A stretch of 64,000 nt of DNA, taken from RGIG4576 sp964536025 (GTDB lineage: Bacteria; Bacteroidota; Bacteroidia; Bacteroidales; Muribaculaceae). The notes under the pieces are model-generated. The model had not been told where the DNA came from, ran no database searches, and worked only from the letters and a program-made list of their open reading frames with translations. Of this stretch, positions 10,101 to 18,586 are shown one piece after another. Position numbers and translations under genes: made by a program. The stretch spans positions 1 through 64,000 of the forward strand of contig CAZHXA010000001.1 in the NCBI GenBank assembly GCA_964536025.1, given 5' to 3'. Numbering within the stretch: the first letter of the stretch is position 1; every line of letters begins with the position of its first letter.

Positions 10101-10846
10101 GTTGCGGGCAAATATGTATGACAATATCCTTCACTCAAGAATCCGTTTGCAGTATTTCTACGCAAAACGCCTAAATAACCTGCAGCACCTTTCTCATTAT
10201 CGGCAGGTGTATTATATTTATAATAGAAAGTCAAGTCACCAACAATTCGAGGTGAAGATTGAGTCATCACATCAATACCATTTGATGTAAGAATCGGCCA
10301 TAATGTTTCAGCCATACCACGACTTATTTGCTGATATTCAAGAGAACGTGAACCTTCATACATTCTTTCATCAGCAGCCGGAGTTGTATAACCATTATAA
10401 ATCAACAACGAAAGATTTTGTGTTCCGGAACCAGCATCAGAGTGTATTGACAAGAAATAATCGGTACCGAAAGCATTACATTCTTCACTTATTTCTGTTA
10501 AGTCGCGGTCATATTTATCAGCATTTTCTTTATCATCCGTTGGATATGGACCATTTTTCACACGACTCATCATAACATTTTCGGCAGGAAGTCCCCACTT
10601 TATAAGTGTTTGACGAAGTTTCAAACCTTTCCATAGATTTGTATTTGATTCATAAAATCCTGTCGTATCACCGGTATTATGGTTAATTGTACGCATATTT
10701 CTATCGTTTCCTGTCCAGCCACCATGTCCGGGATTGATATAGATACGAGCTTCTGTTATAGGAATGTTTTGACCTGCATTCACATAACACATTGTTGACA
10801 TAGCAACAACCAATGTTAAAATAAACTTCTTCATATCTCTATCCAT
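7139..10846 (-). CDS. Large secreted N-acetylmuramoyl-L-alanine amidase (Amidase_3)
   Basis: This 1235-residue exported protein should cleave the amide bond between MurNAc and the stem peptide. A signal peptide (MKKFILTLVVAMSTMCYVNA) precedes an Amidase_3 domain at about residues 33-275. Zinc ligands can be proposed as H41 (INPGHGG), E66 (GFYESN) and H135 (SIHSDAG), with catalytic E239 (FLSEGYC). About residues 290-390 resemble a carboxypeptidase-regulatory/PEGA-like beta fold; the rest is beta-rich and looks propeller-like. The last 30 residues (YYNLQGVKV...GIFIKKQG) resemble a Bacteroidetes C-terminal sorting or attachment tail. The frame opens with MDRD, whose ATG overlaps the preceding stop as TAATG; the signal peptide fits better from the next ATG at 10834, so the start is uncertain. 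Last gene of a four-gene operon. Confidence 0.85.
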   Translation of the reverse strand: MDRDMKKFILTLVVAMSTMCYVNAGQNIPITEARIYINPGHGGWTGNDRNMRTINHNTGDTTGFYESNTNLWKGLKLRQTLIKWGLPAENVMMSRVKNGPYPTDDKENADKYDRDLTEISEECNAFGTDYFLSIHSDAGSGTQNLSLLIYNGYTTPAADERMYEGSRSLEYQQISRGMAETLWPILTSNGIDVMTQSSPRIVGDLTFYYKYNTPADNEKGAAGYLGVLRRNTANGFLSEGYCHTYLPATHRALNPDYCGQEGVRYARAMAEWFGWEKEKTGYIMGSVKDLHTRLLHDLYNYAPGSFDQWKPINNVVVTLYKGGKEVAKYNGDDEYNGVFVFENLEPGSDYTIDAVAPGYKSLFELNDEYGRENQTYTVVSNETTYPIIYLEEAGYVANPCFNYAQPDQPAWLLLADKYEMRQDYADKAISVLEGKTIRRELAQGDSLYVLALEADNKPHIYCFDMKTQNRYFELSTEGVGSVEDANEVLPISDIAFTSDSILVACNSVKTAYSLEAGTYRVYTWEKDLTTRSPKGSPKVWFTSLATQTSGNFNNALTGETFTVSGRYENCKVITTAENVNSPGKIRFPFFELTRKGLVNSYYNKYDELTKESAGENYKLCVSPYNDDAVIIDGAKMTPTEYVLSTESNLCVAGTTVNEDMIPAVAGGATFFKYGKSICMVTPKVDGEGKVAGAELYDVTAGLDKAKLVETTNTGLSTAEATFFMASSHVEGDDITLYLNRDNTVSRFTTQDVEQDMYGNVFAYDLKVEADNDNYIFSFKVNEDCYNGGNLIFYDLATENYVGELALDNVVAGENSKVVAISDVPGTIGQKLSWAVKVSSYGVTHIRPLVEKKGVYALNRVYATVDNSPMSENFGNIYVSDCAGASKVTNGIYVYNQDLTRANESVYTGGVKFGTNRNVLTDEFGNIYVADISIANSGLWTANNETLSTNFTQFFSGERTSGIFNKDGVEIGGTVSSACFYGTGVDKKLFVYTLNSSKRYVINIYNVGLEDGVLTTWDKAPNKVLSLPISMTEDATIVAVEQGLWVGQNKTSVGNSVNSPALMFIDYNGNITFNLGLPQNAVILSGCAGSAIAVSRDEKTLVANDENGIFQFFDVSWEGSTPILTKKYSYQHGIGVGDKRLNDGNNVEQMSFDYSGRLIAGGHYLGVFTIPAANNVCETPARQIITCGKASVAVEEVEVDVNAPVEYYNLQGVKVVNPETGIFIKKQGTKVEKVVL

Positions 10847-11748
10847 TATTTTATATTAATCAAATAAGCTTCACCATCCCAAGTAGAATACACTATTTTT
10901 TTAGCATCTTTTGATGCATAAGGATACATAGCTACAGTTGAGTCATCGGTAAGAGTCTGAGTTTTACCATCAAGTGTTTTAGCTACGATTTTTGATTCTA
11001 CTACAGTATATTCATTACTCTTGTTTTGCATTCCTACGACAGTATTATCGTCATACCATTGTGCTGCACGCAAAACGCCAAGATTTTTAACATTGTTTCC
11101 ATTTATATCACAAACGAAACAGCCTACGCCACACACATAATAGCACACTTTTGTACCATCAGGTGACACCGATGGCCAAATATAACTGTGTTGTGTTCCA
11201 TTTGGAGACAAAACACTTGTTACACCTCCTTTAGTTATCATTAATTGACGATTACTTATCGAAACTACAGGAGTTGAAACCGAAACAACGGCCCCGGTAG
11301 AAGATTTAGCCAAAACCGCACCATTATTTACCACTGTTGCGGTTTTTCCGTGAAAATTCAAGCCTTGTAAATTACGAGTAGCTTTTATAAGACTTATTTC
11401 CTTACCTGTCGTAAGATTAAATTGTTTCACATCAGAATAACGTAAACGGTTCACAAATTTGTCTTCACGATACAATATACTCTTGCCGTCTTTTGAGATT
11501 TTAGGACCGTAACCGGCACTCAAACCGGTAGAAATAACTTCGCTTTGTCCTGATGTCAAATCATGTTTCACAAGTCCAATAAGTTTATCATCAGTCAAGA
11601 GAATATAATCTCCCTTAGGACTGATTCCAGCAACTGTCACAAGAGTTTTTTTCGGCAAAGACACCTTCTTTATCGAAGCGACTTCAAAAACTTGTGCAAA
11701 AGAAGTCGCACTCATGAAAACAGCTAATGTTAATAATACTTTTTTCAT
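10846..11748 (-). CDS. Secreted TolB/PD40-like beta-propeller protein
   Basis: The 300-residue product has a clear signal peptide (MKKVLLTLAVFMSATSFAQ) and repeated blade-like units such as ISPKGDYILLTDD, ISKDGKSILYRED, VSPDGTKVCYYVCG and YASKDAKKIVYSTWDG. These are typical of PD40/TolB-type propellers that bind partners or glycans rather than catalyse. No catalytic motif is seen and no C-terminal sorting domain is evident, unlike its operon partners. It lies 21 nt after the GHL10 gene and its stop overlaps the amidase start, so coordinated production is likely. The partner is unknown. Confidence 0.75.
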   Translation of the reverse strand: MKKVLLTLAVFMSATSFAQVFEVASIKKVSLPKKTLVTVAGISPKGDYILLTDDKLIGLVKHDLTSGQSEVISTGLSAGYGPKISKDGKSILYREDKFVNRLRYSDVKQFNLTTGKEISLIKATRNLQGLNFHGKTATVVNNGAVLAKSSTGAVVSVSTPVVSISNRQLMITKGGVTSVLSPNGTQHSYIWPSVSPDGTKVCYYVCGVGCFVCDINGNNVKNLGVLRAAQWYDDNTVVGMQNKSNEYTVVESKIVAKTLDGKTQTLTDDSTVAMYPYASKDAKKIVYSTWDGEAYLINIK

Positions 11749-11769
11749 TTCTCGGTTATTTTTAGTTTA

Positions 11770-14436
11770 TTATTTCTTAATGTACTTAATTACATGAGAT
11801 TTTCCATCTACAACCACTTGTATTACATAAATACCGGTAGCCAATTCCGATAGAGAAACTTCTTCATTCATACTGCAACCATCATATAGCACTTGACTGC
11901 GTCCCATCATAGAAACGGCAACAACTTTTACAGGTACTGTATTATTAGCTGTAACAATCACTTTATCGCCAGCAATCATCACGTTTTCACTATTTGCGAC
12001 ACTTTCAATAGCACTTGTTGAAGAATTATACACAAATGAAATCACATCACTCCAATCACTTGTTATCAATTTAGATTCTTCGTCATAATATTGAACTTGA
12101 GCTCGTGCATAATATGTCACTCCATTCTCCATAGGATTTTTACGAGAAAGCTTAACCTCACTGGAAGGCATTCCCATTATAAAATCAGTTAATTTTTTCT
12201 GACTTTTTGTAGAGCCAAAAGAATCATTTATATCGACCTGTATTGTTACAAATTCAGCTCCATCTTGAGGATTTACCTCTATCATGCTATTTGCCCAACA
12301 AGTGCCACCATTTAACGGGAATTTAAATGTTGGTTTTTGAGCCGGCATAGCTTTTGTGCTAAATTTCACTGTTTCTGAAGCTCTTCCATCCTTATTAACC
12401 ACATGAGCATAATATGTTTTCAATGGATGCAATTCAAGGATTTTTGTTTGATAACTTCCATTATTAGATACAGCAGTCAAAACCACATCTTCAAAATTTA
12501 AATCATTCGCAACAACAAGAGTAACATCATCACCTCCTGTAGTAACGTTCCAAGTAAACAAAACTTTCGGATCCAAGCCTTCTGCTTCATTTACAGGAGT
12601 TGACAAAGACACCAATCCATAAGTAAAGGTACGAACTTCTGAGACACCATCAAGTTTACCTTTAGCAATAGATCTTACTCTCCAATACAAAGGCACATTT
12701 TTTGAAATATAAGAATAAACCTCATCTAAAGAAACTAAAGTTTCTGCAGTTTGAATAGATTTCTCTATTTTCAAGAAGTCTTTATCAAGAGCAATGTCAA
12801 GAGCATACTTATCGGCACCGTTTACCGAATTCCATTCAAAATCAAAAGCCTTATCTGTAACAAAACCTGTTATCGGTGATATTAATGAAGGGTTTCCTAC
12901 TGCTTCAGTATATGTAGGTTTCCATACTGCAGCATCCCACTCATTTCCATAACGGTCGTATACACATACTGCATAATAATAACCACTTCTGAAATCTTCA
13001 GGAATAGTATAATTATTATCATAAGTTACACCCAATAAATATTCTTGCTCTTTAGAGAAACTTGAAGGAGCAACACCATTAGGCACTGCATACACGCTAT
13101 AACGTCCGTTTTCCTTTGCATTCCAAGTAAGACTACTTACTTCATCATATTTTAGATTTTCCACCTTTCCCATATTTACAGCCTGAGTTTTCCAGGTCAT
13201 GGCTGGCATTATGGCTGGCATTTTAAAGGCTTTTGACTTTATATAATTACCAAAAGTTTGTCCTCCTTGTGTTGTATACAAATACTTTTGTGAATAGAAA
13301 ACAGAACCGGTAGAGCCTATCAACGAAGTTTTACGATTCAACATTACTTGATTGTAGAATTCGGTAAAACCGCTCATACTTCCATTAGTTCCATTTAAAT
13401 ATTGAATTGTTTGGCTAACAAACAAATGACGATTGAATCGCTTTGCTACTTTACCCCACCATGGCACTATTTTTGAGTAATCGCTGGAAGAACCCATTGC
13501 CCAATAAACTTGTGGAGATATAAAATCAATTACACCTTCATCCATCAATCTTAAAACATCTACATATTGAGTATTATAACAAAGTTCATACCCTACCGGA
13601 CATTTTTCAAGATCATATTTAGATGCCATACTTTGAGTTATATAAGTTGTTCCCGGAGGAGCTTGACCGAAACGCACCCAAGGCTTATGTTTTTGAATCA
13701 TATCAAAAACTCCTTTTATGAAGATATGCACATTATTTCTTCTCCAATCTGCCTTACCCAAAGATCCTCCGGCTGCAATATAAGCAGAATAATCGGATGC
13801 ATCACTTGTTTCGGGTGCACTATTATAATAATAGTCATCAAACACCATTCCATCTATATCATAATTTACCACAATTTCTTCAAGGACTTTGATAAGATGA
13901 TTTATTACTTCAGGCTTGCCGGGATTAAGTATTTTTGTTCCCGATGCAGCATCGATAATCCAACCATTTTCAACATAGTTAGTTCCATCTCCGCCACCTA
14001 TCCATGCAGAAGTTTCACTTGCATATCTATATGGATTAACCCAAGCATGACACTCGATTCCACGCTTATGACACTCTTCTACTACAAATGCCAATGGGTC
14101 CCATCCCGGATCTTTTCCTCTGGTTCCGGTCAACCAATTAGACCATGGCTCATAACTTGACTTATAAAATGCGTCACTCATTGTTCTAACCTGAAAGTTG
14201 ATAGCATTAAAGTTATTCACTTCAAGAGAGTCCAAGATTTTTATCATTTGACTTTTTTGTGATGCAATTACCCTGTCTGAATTGCCTTGCACTGATGGCC
14301 AATCTATCCCCCAAACCGTAGTCAACCATGCAGAACGCATTTCATGTTTCATGTCAACGTATGCTTCTACTGCAAAAATCGGTAAAACCGCTAACGCTAA
14401 CAAAAACGCTGTAATTTTTCCTCTTAACTTATTCAT
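11770..14436 (-). CDS. GHL10/DigH-like glycan hydrolase with T9SS sorting domain
   Basis: This 888-residue exported protein has a signal peptide and then a GHL10 (former DUF187) TIM-barrel domain at about residues 29-420. Visible barrel motifs are EMRSAWLTTVWGIDWPS, INFQVRTMSDAFY, ECHAWVNPYRY and DGMVFDDYYYN, the last carrying likely catalytic acids. Family knowledge: E. coli DigH (YddW), of the same family, cleaves denuded peptidoglycan glycans. Two or more fibronectin-III/Ig-like domains follow (about 430-800). The C-terminus (MMGRSQVLYDG...ATGIYVIQVVVDG...KYIKK) is a type A T9SS sorting domain. It lies 23 nt after the NAGPA gene. The substrate here is inferred, not shown. Confidence 0.85.
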   Translation of the reverse strand: MNKLRGKITAFLLALAVLPIFAVEAYVDMKHEMRSAWLTTVWGIDWPSVQGNSDRVIASQKSQMIKILDSLEVNNFNAINFQVRTMSDAFYKSSYEPWSNWLTGTRGKDPGWDPLAFVVEECHKRGIECHAWVNPYRYASETSAWIGGGDGTNYVENGWIIDAASGTKILNPGKPEVINHLIKVLEEIVVNYDIDGMVFDDYYYNSAPETSDASDYSAYIAAGGSLGKADWRRNNVHIFIKGVFDMIQKHKPWVRFGQAPPGTTYITQSMASKYDLEKCPVGYELCYNTQYVDVLRLMDEGVIDFISPQVYWAMGSSSDYSKIVPWWGKVAKRFNRHLFVSQTIQYLNGTNGSMSGFTEFYNQVMLNRKTSLIGSTGSVFYSQKYLYTTQGGQTFGNYIKSKAFKMPAIMPAMTWKTQAVNMGKVENLKYDEVSSLTWNAKENGRYSVYAVPNGVAPSSFSKEQEYLLGVTYDNNYTIPEDFRSGYYYAVCVYDRYGNEWDAAVWKPTYTEAVGNPSLISPITGFVTDKAFDFEWNSVNGADKYALDIALDKDFLKIEKSIQTAETLVSLDEVYSYISKNVPLYWRVRSIAKGKLDGVSEVRTFTYGLVSLSTPVNEAEGLDPKVLFTWNVTTGGDDVTLVVANDLNFEDVVLTAVSNNGSYQTKILELHPLKTYYAHVVNKDGRASETVKFSTKAMPAQKPTFKFPLNGGTCWANSMIEVNPQDGAEFVTIQVDINDSFGSTKSQKKLTDFIMGMPSSEVKLSRKNPMENGVTYYARAQVQYYDEESKLITSDWSDVISFVYNSSTSAIESVANSENVMIAGDKVIVTANNTVPVKVVAVSMMGRSQVLYDGCSMNEEVSLSELATGIYVIQVVVDGKSHVIKYIKK

Positions 14437-14459
14437 TTTTTTTATATTTATTATAATTC

Positions 14460-16955
14460 TTATTTAATCAAAACTTTACAGGTAGCATATTCTATTCCAT
14501 CTGTAACTTTCACAAAATATACTCCAGGTGCTAACGAAGGCAACACAACCGCACTTCCGCCATCTATTTGAATTTCTTCTTTATATAATACAGAACCTGA
14601 GACATCATAAATTTTCATATTCACAACATCTATTCCGGAAGATGCAACAAACACTTTTCCTAACCCTGACATTACTTTAATTGTTTTTTCAGCATTAGTT
14701 ACTTTCTCTATCGCACTTGCTTCGGCTCCATACACTCCATATAATTTCATTGAAATAGTATTATTTCCTGAAACATATCCATTTTTTGAGCTTATATTAT
14801 ATATAATTTGCTTAATATTTACCGGATAATTTGCAAGATCGGAGTTTCCTCCTATGAAATTCATCAAATCCCATTTATAATGACCGGCAGCAATACCTTC
14901 GGCACCTAAAACTATTTCATTTACGTCCGATATTAATGCTGTGCGTACGTCTATCCTAATTTCATTCAATAGCGTTGATGTTTCTACTTCAAGGAATAAG
15001 CTATCCGGCAAGCCGTATATCATAACATCTTTTTCCATAGTAATTGTAGCCCTTCTTTTTCCGGAATAAGCAAAAGTCAATAAGCCATCAGGGCTTAAAA
15101 CTGCATCAGCCGATAAATTTGCACTTACCACCGACCAATCATTCCATTGTTGGTTCAAAACCGAAGATGGAGCAATTTCAACTTTTACCATTGTTTCATC
15201 ACTATAATCACCCATAACGGTTTTTATCTTGGTTGTGCCTTCTTTCAAGCCTTTCAACACTCCATTTTCAATCGTAGCTATTGATTCATCTTCTATTTCC
15301 CAATCAAACGATGCTGCATCATAATTCAACACTTCATTCCCCACAGTTGTGGTTATCTCTATTGGATATTCCCGTTTATTGTCTATTAGAATCATTGGTT
15401 TGATACGAATCGCAAACTCAGTATTCATTACACTTATTGGAGCCGTAACTTCGATATTGTTATAATGAGCTGAAATAGTTCCAAGCGATGGTTTATCTTG
15501 CATTTCAATAGCTTTGCCGTCATTTATTGGCACTCCTACATTCTCGGAACAGGTATAAGTTACCTCAACATTTTCTGAAATCAATTCACCATATTTATTA
15601 TATCCCAGCACTTGCGGTGCCAATGTATAACAAATAGGAGCTTTCATATTGGGTTTCGCAAATTGCAATGAAGCTATCACATCTCGGTCGGCTTCGGGTG
15701 CTGTAGAAAACAGCATCATGCCATTAGCTACGGCACGAGGTGACGCTTCGGTTGTTTTATTCACCACTTCACCACACACCATCATTTGAGCTGAGCCTCC
15801 GGCATCCATATTTGCGACATTCCACACTTCAGGAACCAAATATTTAAACAGATTACACATTACAGTAGTAGTACAACCTACCGATATTCCATATTCAGAA
15901 TGTGTAGATTTATCTATTACAAGCATATATAATTTTGTTCCGTCGGCATTACAGCCGTATGCCGTACGAGAATAAACCTGTGAATTATATGCCTCATCGG
16001 TATTTCTATCGGTCAATTCTCCATTAAGCATTACATAAGCATTTCCTTCCACCATATTAGACACTGCAATAGGCGTTCCATTTCCATCCACAGTGTACCA
16101 ATAGTTATTTACAACCACTTCATCGCCTATGGCAAGTTTTTCCATTTCAGTTTTATAGTTTCCATCGGCAACAAGGCATGCATCATAATCTCCAAGTTTC
16201 TGATTATTACCATTCAACGTTATTTCGGCTACTTCAAATTTCATATCGGTAGCTACGCCCCATTTTTCGTCTTCTTTAAATTTCAAGAACACATAATGAC
16301 AATCAGCCACATAACTATACATTTCGGCGTTACGACCTCTTGCATGATTAAACAGGGTCAATTGTCCGGCTGTGCCACACTTGTTGACATGTTGAATTTC
16401 TTGATTTGCACTAAATTTGCTTGATTTTGCACAACCATACCATTTATGACGACCTACATGAGCTTTTTTATCTTTATCGATAATAACCGAACCGGTGCGA
16501 CTTCCTCCCCCATTCCATACATAGTTTACATCGCTCGTATTCATATACACAGTGTCATTTACCACTTCACCGCCTAATGGCATACCCATCATAAATGTTG
16601 TCCATGGCTGTCCCGAACCTGTTACCACCCAAAAAGAGCCGTTACAAGCCGCAAGTGGCTTTTTACCCATAGCTGCATGACGTTTATAAGCCGAAACAAG
16701 ATACTCCTGTTTTCCCAATAAATTATTTGCATGCGTAGTCTCAACTCGATTATATTCATTATTCAAATCGGTTTCAAGCACATACGCATTCAAAGGAAAC
16801 TCCGGTATACGCACAATCGTTTGAACAACTCCCGGACCTATCTGTCTATGCAAAATAGTATCCACGGTACATTGCTTCCCATTAAGAGTTACACTTGCAT
16901 GCATCGAAACCATACACATAAGTGCCATTAGCATAATAGAAGTAATCTTTTTCAT
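14460..16955 (-). CDS. NAGPA-family phosphodiester glycosidase with T9SS sorting domain
   Basis: The 831-residue product has a signal peptide (ending near MHAS) and a NAGPA/DUF2233 domain over about residues 60-430. That family includes the human uncovering enzyme, and its signature is seen as ACNGSFW early and NMDAGGSAQMMV with SPRAVANGMMLF late in the domain. A bacterial Ig-like segment follows (about 545-600, with IENGVLKGLKEGTTKI). The end (MKIYDVSGSVLYKEE...LAPGVYFVKVTDG...KVLIK) is a type A T9SS sorting domain. It is the first gene of the four-gene operon. Bacterial members act on glycosyl-phosphodiesters or related wall sugars; the actual substrate cannot be read from sequence. Confidence 0.85.
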   Translation of the reverse strand: MKKITSIMLMALMCMVSMHASVTLNGKQCTVDTILHRQIGPGVVQTIVRIPEFPLNAYVLETDLNNEYNRVETTHANNLLGKQEYLVSAYKRHAAMGKKPLAACNGSFWVVTGSGQPWTTFMMGMPLGGEVVNDTVYMNTSDVNYVWNGGGSRTGSVIIDKDKKAHVGRHKWYGCAKSSKFSANQEIQHVNKCGTAGQLTLFNHARGRNAEMYSYVADCHYVFLKFKEDEKWGVATDMKFEVAEITLNGNNQKLGDYDACLVADGNYKTEMEKLAIGDEVVVNNYWYTVDGNGTPIAVSNMVEGNAYVMLNGELTDRNTDEAYNSQVYSRTAYGCNADGTKLYMLVIDKSTHSEYGISVGCTTTVMCNLFKYLVPEVWNVANMDAGGSAQMMVCGEVVNKTTEASPRAVANGMMLFSTAPEADRDVIASLQFAKPNMKAPICYTLAPQVLGYNKYGELISENVEVTYTCSENVGVPINDGKAIEMQDKPSLGTISAHYNNIEVTAPISVMNTEFAIRIKPMILIDNKREYPIEITTTVGNEVLNYDAASFDWEIEDESIATIENGVLKGLKEGTTKIKTVMGDYSDETMVKVEIAPSSVLNQQWNDWSVVSANLSADAVLSPDGLLTFAYSGKRRATITMEKDVMIYGLPDSLFLEVETSTLLNEIRIDVRTALISDVNEIVLGAEGIAAGHYKWDLMNFIGGNSDLANYPVNIKQIIYNISSKNGYVSGNNTISMKLYGVYGAEASAIEKVTNAEKTIKVMSGLGKVFVASSGIDVVNMKIYDVSGSVLYKEEIQIDGGSAVVLPSLAPGVYFVKVTDGIEYATCKVLIK

Positions 16956-17024
16956 ATAGCTTTATTTTAATAGTTTTTAGGTCTCACTACAGCTATTCCA
17001 AATTATAGGAATATTATAATTTTA

Positions 17025-17032
17025 CAAAGATA
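17025..17032 (-). promoter_or_regulatory. -7 element of a promoter for the NAGPA operon
   Basis: TATCTTTG on the minus strand, about 70 nt upstream of the start at 16955. There is no good TTTG at the usual 19-21 bp spacing. It lies between the riboswitch and the gene, so the operon may also be transcribed independently of the riboswitch. Confidence 0.55.
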
Positions 17033-17129
17033 AATCATTTTTTCATTCCTAAAGAAAAAAACACAAAGTTTGTATAAAAATATATAAAAGATTATTTCAT
17101 ACTTACTTTCGCCTAACATGCTTTCAAAC

Positions 17130-17355
17130 AAGAAATAGCATATACATCCGGCCAACCTTTCACCTTTCCGTTTTCTCCTTTCACTACTTTGTTATTACAA
17201 AAAAGCCTTCTGACTTCTCGGTAAAATCATTACCAATGGCAAAAGAATGTTTCAAGACTTCTTAAGAGCAACACAGCAGCGGGACTGTTCGGGATTTTCA
17301 CCCGATTCCCTTTTAAGCTAATACCGTAGCACACGGTATCGGCTCCTATTCACTA
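17130..17355 (-). ncRNA. Cobalamin riboswitch (AdoCbl/B12 element)
   Basis: Read on the minus strand, the invariant core is present in order: a P2-like hairpin (GATACCGT/ACGGTAT, about 17341-17319), AAAAGGGAAT, GGGTGAAAATCCC, ACAGTCCCGCTGCTGTG (17287-17271), GCCATTGG (near 17240), GAGAAGTC (near 17218) and a terminal GGCCGGATGTATATGC. AATAG (17350-17346) and CTATT (17138-17134) can close P1. The orientation is unambiguous and points away from btuFCD, toward the gene starting at 16955. A 7-bp hairpin (ATATGCT/AGCATGT) just past P1 overlaps its 3' strand and could be the expression platform. Confidence 0.9.
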
Positions 17356-17428
17356 ACATGTGATACTTCTTTTTTTTCATTTTGTCTCCTTTTCAAGCTA
17401 AAAATAAATTTCAATCGATAATAATCGC

Positions 17429-17436
17429 TATTTTTG
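17429..17436 (+). promoter_or_regulatory. -7 element of the btuF promoter
   Basis: TATTTTTG on the plus strand, 28 nt before the btuF ATG. No TTTG occurs at the standard spacing; a short inverted repeat CGAT-AATA-ATCG (about 17416-17427) lies just upstream. Transcription from here would not include the riboswitch. Confidence 0.5.
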
Positions 17437-17464
17437 CAAAAAAATAATAGACTTATCACTCTCT

Positions 17465-18586
17465 ATGAAAAAAAATTATCTCTATTTATGCTTTTTTTTG
17501 TTGCTTGTTGCTTGCAATTCTACTAAAAGCGACAAAAATGCACAAACCGTGTCTACTACAATCTTAACACAGGCTAAAGGTTTGGTTATAACGCCTCATG
17601 ACGGTTATACCGAAGTGGCAATTAAAAATCCTTGGAAAGAAGGCTCTACTTTACAAACCTATATACTAGTTCCAAGCAAATCAAGCGTACCCCAAAACCT
17701 TCCCAAAGGGGCTGTAATACGCACTCCCTTAACTAATACATTGGTCTATTCATCGGTTCACGCCAATGCCATCAAAGAATTAGGTTACCTTTCTTCAGTA
17801 AAAGGTGTTTGTGATGCACAATATTTCACCATGCCCGAAATAACCGAAGGTGTGAAAAACGGAACTATTTCAAATGTTGGTTCAAGCATGTCACCCATTA
17901 CGGAAAAGATAATAGCTTTATCTCCCGATGCTATTATTCTTTCACCTTATCAAAATGCAGGTTATGATGAATTGGCTCGTCTCGGTATTCCTATAATTCA
18001 ATGTGCCGACTATATGGAAGCCTCTCCGTTAGGCAGAGCTGAATGGATAAAACTCTTCGGTTTGCTTTATGAAGAGGAAGATAAAGCCGACAGCATATAT
18101 AATTGCGTAGTTAAGAGCTACAACGAGTTAAAACAACTTGCCGTAACCGCCTCTGCCAAAACTAAAATTTTATCCGAAAACATAATAAACGGAACTTGGT
18201 ATGTTCCGGGTGGAGATAGCTATATGGCTCAATTATTTAACGATGCCGGAGGATTATATGCATGGAATGACGTACACTCTACCGGCTCCATTCCTCTGGA
18301 TATGCCTCAAGTTCTTGAAAAAGCTCACGACGCCGACATTTGGCTTATAAAAAGTTTTGATTCTGAATTTTCTTATGCAAAACTAAAGTCTCAAAACCCT
18401 TTAAATGCCGAATTTAAAGCCTTTAAAGAACAAAAAATCTACTTTTGCGACACCGAACGCACCACTCTTTTTCAAGATTTCCCGTTTCATCCGGAATTAT
18501 TATTAAAAGAATATATCGCAATTTTTCATCCGAAACTCATGCCTGAATACTCATTACTATATTTCAAACCGTTGATAAATGAATAA
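17465..18586 (+). CDS. btuF: BtuF/FepB-like substrate-binding lipoprotein of an ABC importer
   Basis: This periplasm-facing lipoprotein captures a metal-chelate ligand for import. The lipobox LVAC places the lipidated cysteine at residue 17. A class III (TroA/BtuF-like) binding fold follows, with GAVIRTPLTNTLVYSSVHANAIKELG, IIALSPDAIILSPYQN and a C-terminal lobe containing AHDADIWLIKSF. At 373 residues it is longer than E. coli BtuF, as is common in Bacteroidota. The permease start overlaps its stop by 8 nt. Corrinoid is the favoured ligand because a cobalamin riboswitch lies immediately upstream, but that element is on the other strand; heme or iron-siderophore remains possible. Confidence 0.8.
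   Translation: MKKNYLYLCFFLLLVACNSTKSDKNAQTVSTTILTQAKGLVITPHDGYTEVAIKNPWKEGSTLQTYILVPSKSSVPQNLPKGAVIRTPLTNTLVYSSVHANAIKELGYLSSVKGVCDAQYFTMPEITEGVKNGTISNVGSSMSPITEKIIALSPDAIILSPYQNAGYDELARLGIPIIQCADYMEASPLGRAEWIKLFGLLYEEEDKADSIYNCVVKSYNELKQLAVTASAKTKILSENIINGTWYVPGGDSYMAQLFNDAGGLYAWNDVHSTGSIPLDMPQVLEKAHDADIWLIKSFDSEFSYAKLKSQNPLNAEFKAFKEQKIYFCDTERTTLFQDFPFHPELLLKEYIAIFHPKLMPEYSLLYFKPLINE

Larger units (their letters stand above)
16956..17464. other. Divergent intergenic region with riboswitch
   Basis: This 509-bp gap separates the leftward wall-hydrolase operon from the rightward btuFCD-like operon. It holds a -7 element (17025-17032), a possible 38-codon reading frame (17003-17119, minus), the cobalamin riboswitch (about 17130-17355, minus) and a btuF promoter (17429-17436, plus). 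Confidence 0.8.

Noticed and set aside
13567..14160. 197-residue plus-strand frame antisense to the GHL10 gene
   Set aside because: No motif, no promoter, and it overlaps a well-supported gene on the other strand.
17003..17119. 38-codon minus-strand frame after the riboswitch
   Set aside because: Very AT-rich, no recognisable family and it contains the NAGPA -7 element; kept only as a possibility in the riboswitch finding, not annotated as a gene.
17310..17345. Repeat of CCGTAGC/CACGGTATCGG near 17330 as a separate repeat or operator
   Set aside because: It is a hairpin arm of the cobalamin riboswitch and needs no other explanation.
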